5,599 nucleotides of DNA from contig QMPS01000066.1 in assembly GCA_003648675.1 (NCBI GenBank), forward strand, positions 1 to 5,599. Reading direction: 5' to 3'. Source of the DNA: Aquificota bacterium. GTDB taxonomy: Bacteria; Thermosulfidibacterota; Thermosulfidibacteria; Thermosulfidibacterales; B14-G1. Each line of letters starts with the position of its first letter. Positions within the stretch are counted from its first letter, which is position 1. The translations under genes were made by a program, and so were the position numbers. Below, piece after piece: positions 4,920 through 5,599 of this stretch. The notes under the pieces were generated by a model. The model was not told where the DNA came from. It searched no databases and worked only from the letters and a program-made list of their open reading frames with translations.

Positions 4920-5599
4920 TGTTGTGCTCCGAAAATTGTCGGGTATCAGGAGGGTGTTTTTCCCTGTTATTCCTGTGGTGGTCACTTTTTTTGCTTATCT
5001 GAACGTCTTCTTCATTGGCTACATCTGGGACGACAACTTCTTTCTTATCCAAGGTATAAGGAGCTTCCGGCACTTTTCTCTTGTAGGGGGTCAGGGGGTT
5101 TACTACCGCCCCTTTGTGGGTGTCACCCTTGGTGTGGATCACATGCTTTGGGGCTGGAAACCGTGGGGGTATCATCTGACTAATCTGGTGTTCCACTGCA
5201 TTAACGTGCTCTTGGTCTTCTGGGTGGTTTCCATTCTTTTGGAGAAGGATGAGCAAAGGGATTGGGTTGCTTTATCTGCTGCCCTCCTTTTTGGTCTATA
5301 TCCCTTGAGTACTGAGTCAGTATGTTGGATATCGGGCAGGACAGACGTTCTGGCTTTTACCTTTCTTATGCTGGGTGTGGCTCTTCATCTTTTGTACAGG
5401 ATAAAGAATAAAAGATGGCTTCTAGCGCTAGCTGCTTTCTCTTTTCTTCTTACCCTCTTCTCCAAAGAGGTGGGTTTGGCATTTCTTTTATTAGTGCCAT
5501 TTTTGGATGTTGTTGTTCTTGGGTTTCCACGTTCGAAGAGGTGGAAAACCCTTCTCTCCTACTTCCCTTACTTAGCTGTACTCCTCCTCTACCTGTACC
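4915..5599 (+). CDS. GT-C membrane glycosyltransferase, TMTC/DUF1736-like, 3' end outside window
   Basis: The first 228 codons of a multi-pass inner-membrane glycosyltransferase; the frame is open to the right edge. The first membrane segment (about 14-37) is followed by WDDNF (D39-D40), the acidic pair expected in the first external loop of GT-C enzymes. Then come YYRPF (63-67), YHLTNLVFH (86-94), a membrane segment to 109, the hallmark YPLSTESVCWISGRTD (129-144), another membrane stretch to 161, LFSKE (181-185) and LVPFLD ending at D198. This order matches the bacterial relatives of TMTC/DUF1736 O-mannosyltransferases, which use a lipid-linked sugar and often carry C-terminal TPR repeats; any such repeats would lie outside the window. 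An in-frame TAA at 4903-4905 bounds the start. ATG 4915 lacks a clear ribosome site; GTG 4924 and GTG 4954 are alternatives. Glycosylation of neighbouring exported proteins is possible but only inferred. Confidence 0.88.
   Translation, partial: MDVVLRKLSGIRRVFFPVIPVVVTFFAYLNVFFIGYIWDDNFFLIQGIRSFRHFSLVGGQGVYYRPFVGVTLGVDHMLWGWKPWGYHLTNLVFHCINVLLVFWVVSILLEKDEQRDWVALSAALLFGLYPLSTESVCWISGRTDVLAFTFLMLGVALHLLYRIKNKRWLLALAAFSFLLTLFSKEVGLAFLLLVPFLDVVVLGFPRSKRWKTLLSYFPYLAVLLLYLY

Noticed and set aside
4807..5256. 149-codon minus-strand frame overlapping the start of the propeller gene and the GT-C gene
   Set aside because: It has no signal or domain, and it lies opposite a plus-strand frame with clear GT-C motifs that stays open to the window end.

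Overview
The window looks like part of an anaerobic, respiratory Gram-negative bacterium with an outer membrane. A thermophilic or syntrophic member of the Desulfobacterota or a related phylum fits best. The reasons are two very heme-dense multiheme c-type cytochromes, one of them a lipoprotein, next to cell-surface sugar genes and a short heptamer repeat array. The lineage is an inference from gene content and was not tested by any search.

Layout. Bases 1-1716 (+) hold the end of a GT4 glycosyltransferase, cut by the left edge, and a small-molecule or lipopolysaccharide kinase-like protein that overlaps it by 4 bases (GTGA); these look like LPS or surface-glycan genes. Bases 1717-2009 are a gene-free leader with promoter-like, dyad and terminator-like elements. 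Bases 2010-3700 (+) encode two tandem 12-heme cytochromes 29 bp apart. The first has an ordinary signal peptide and the second a lipobox. Bases 3680-3763 are a 12-unit heptamer array that starts inside the second cytochrome's last codons. A strong hairpin at 3769-3802 separates these genes from a convergent gene, an exported six-bladed NHL-type beta-propeller (3809-4837, -). A 70-base interval with a 15/17 inverted repeat covering both start codons separates the propeller from a divergent GT-C membrane glycosyltransferase (TMTC/DUF1736-like) that runs off the right edge (4915->5599, +).

How it may work together. Both cytochromes are built from three tetraheme modules. Every module carries four CXXCH motifs and four conserved extra histidines, which is enough for bis-histidine ligation of all twelve hemes. 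The heme order and spacing match almost residue for residue between the two proteins. The simplest reading is a duplicated electron wire with one copy free in the periplasm (or secreted) and one anchored by lipid in a membrane, passing electrons outward. The NHL propeller could be a scaffold or an assembly partner, and the GT-C enzyme could glycosylate exported proteins; both roles are inferred only from neighbourhood. No porin, heme lyase or inner-membrane quinol oxidase is visible in the window, so the conduit would need partners encoded elsewhere.
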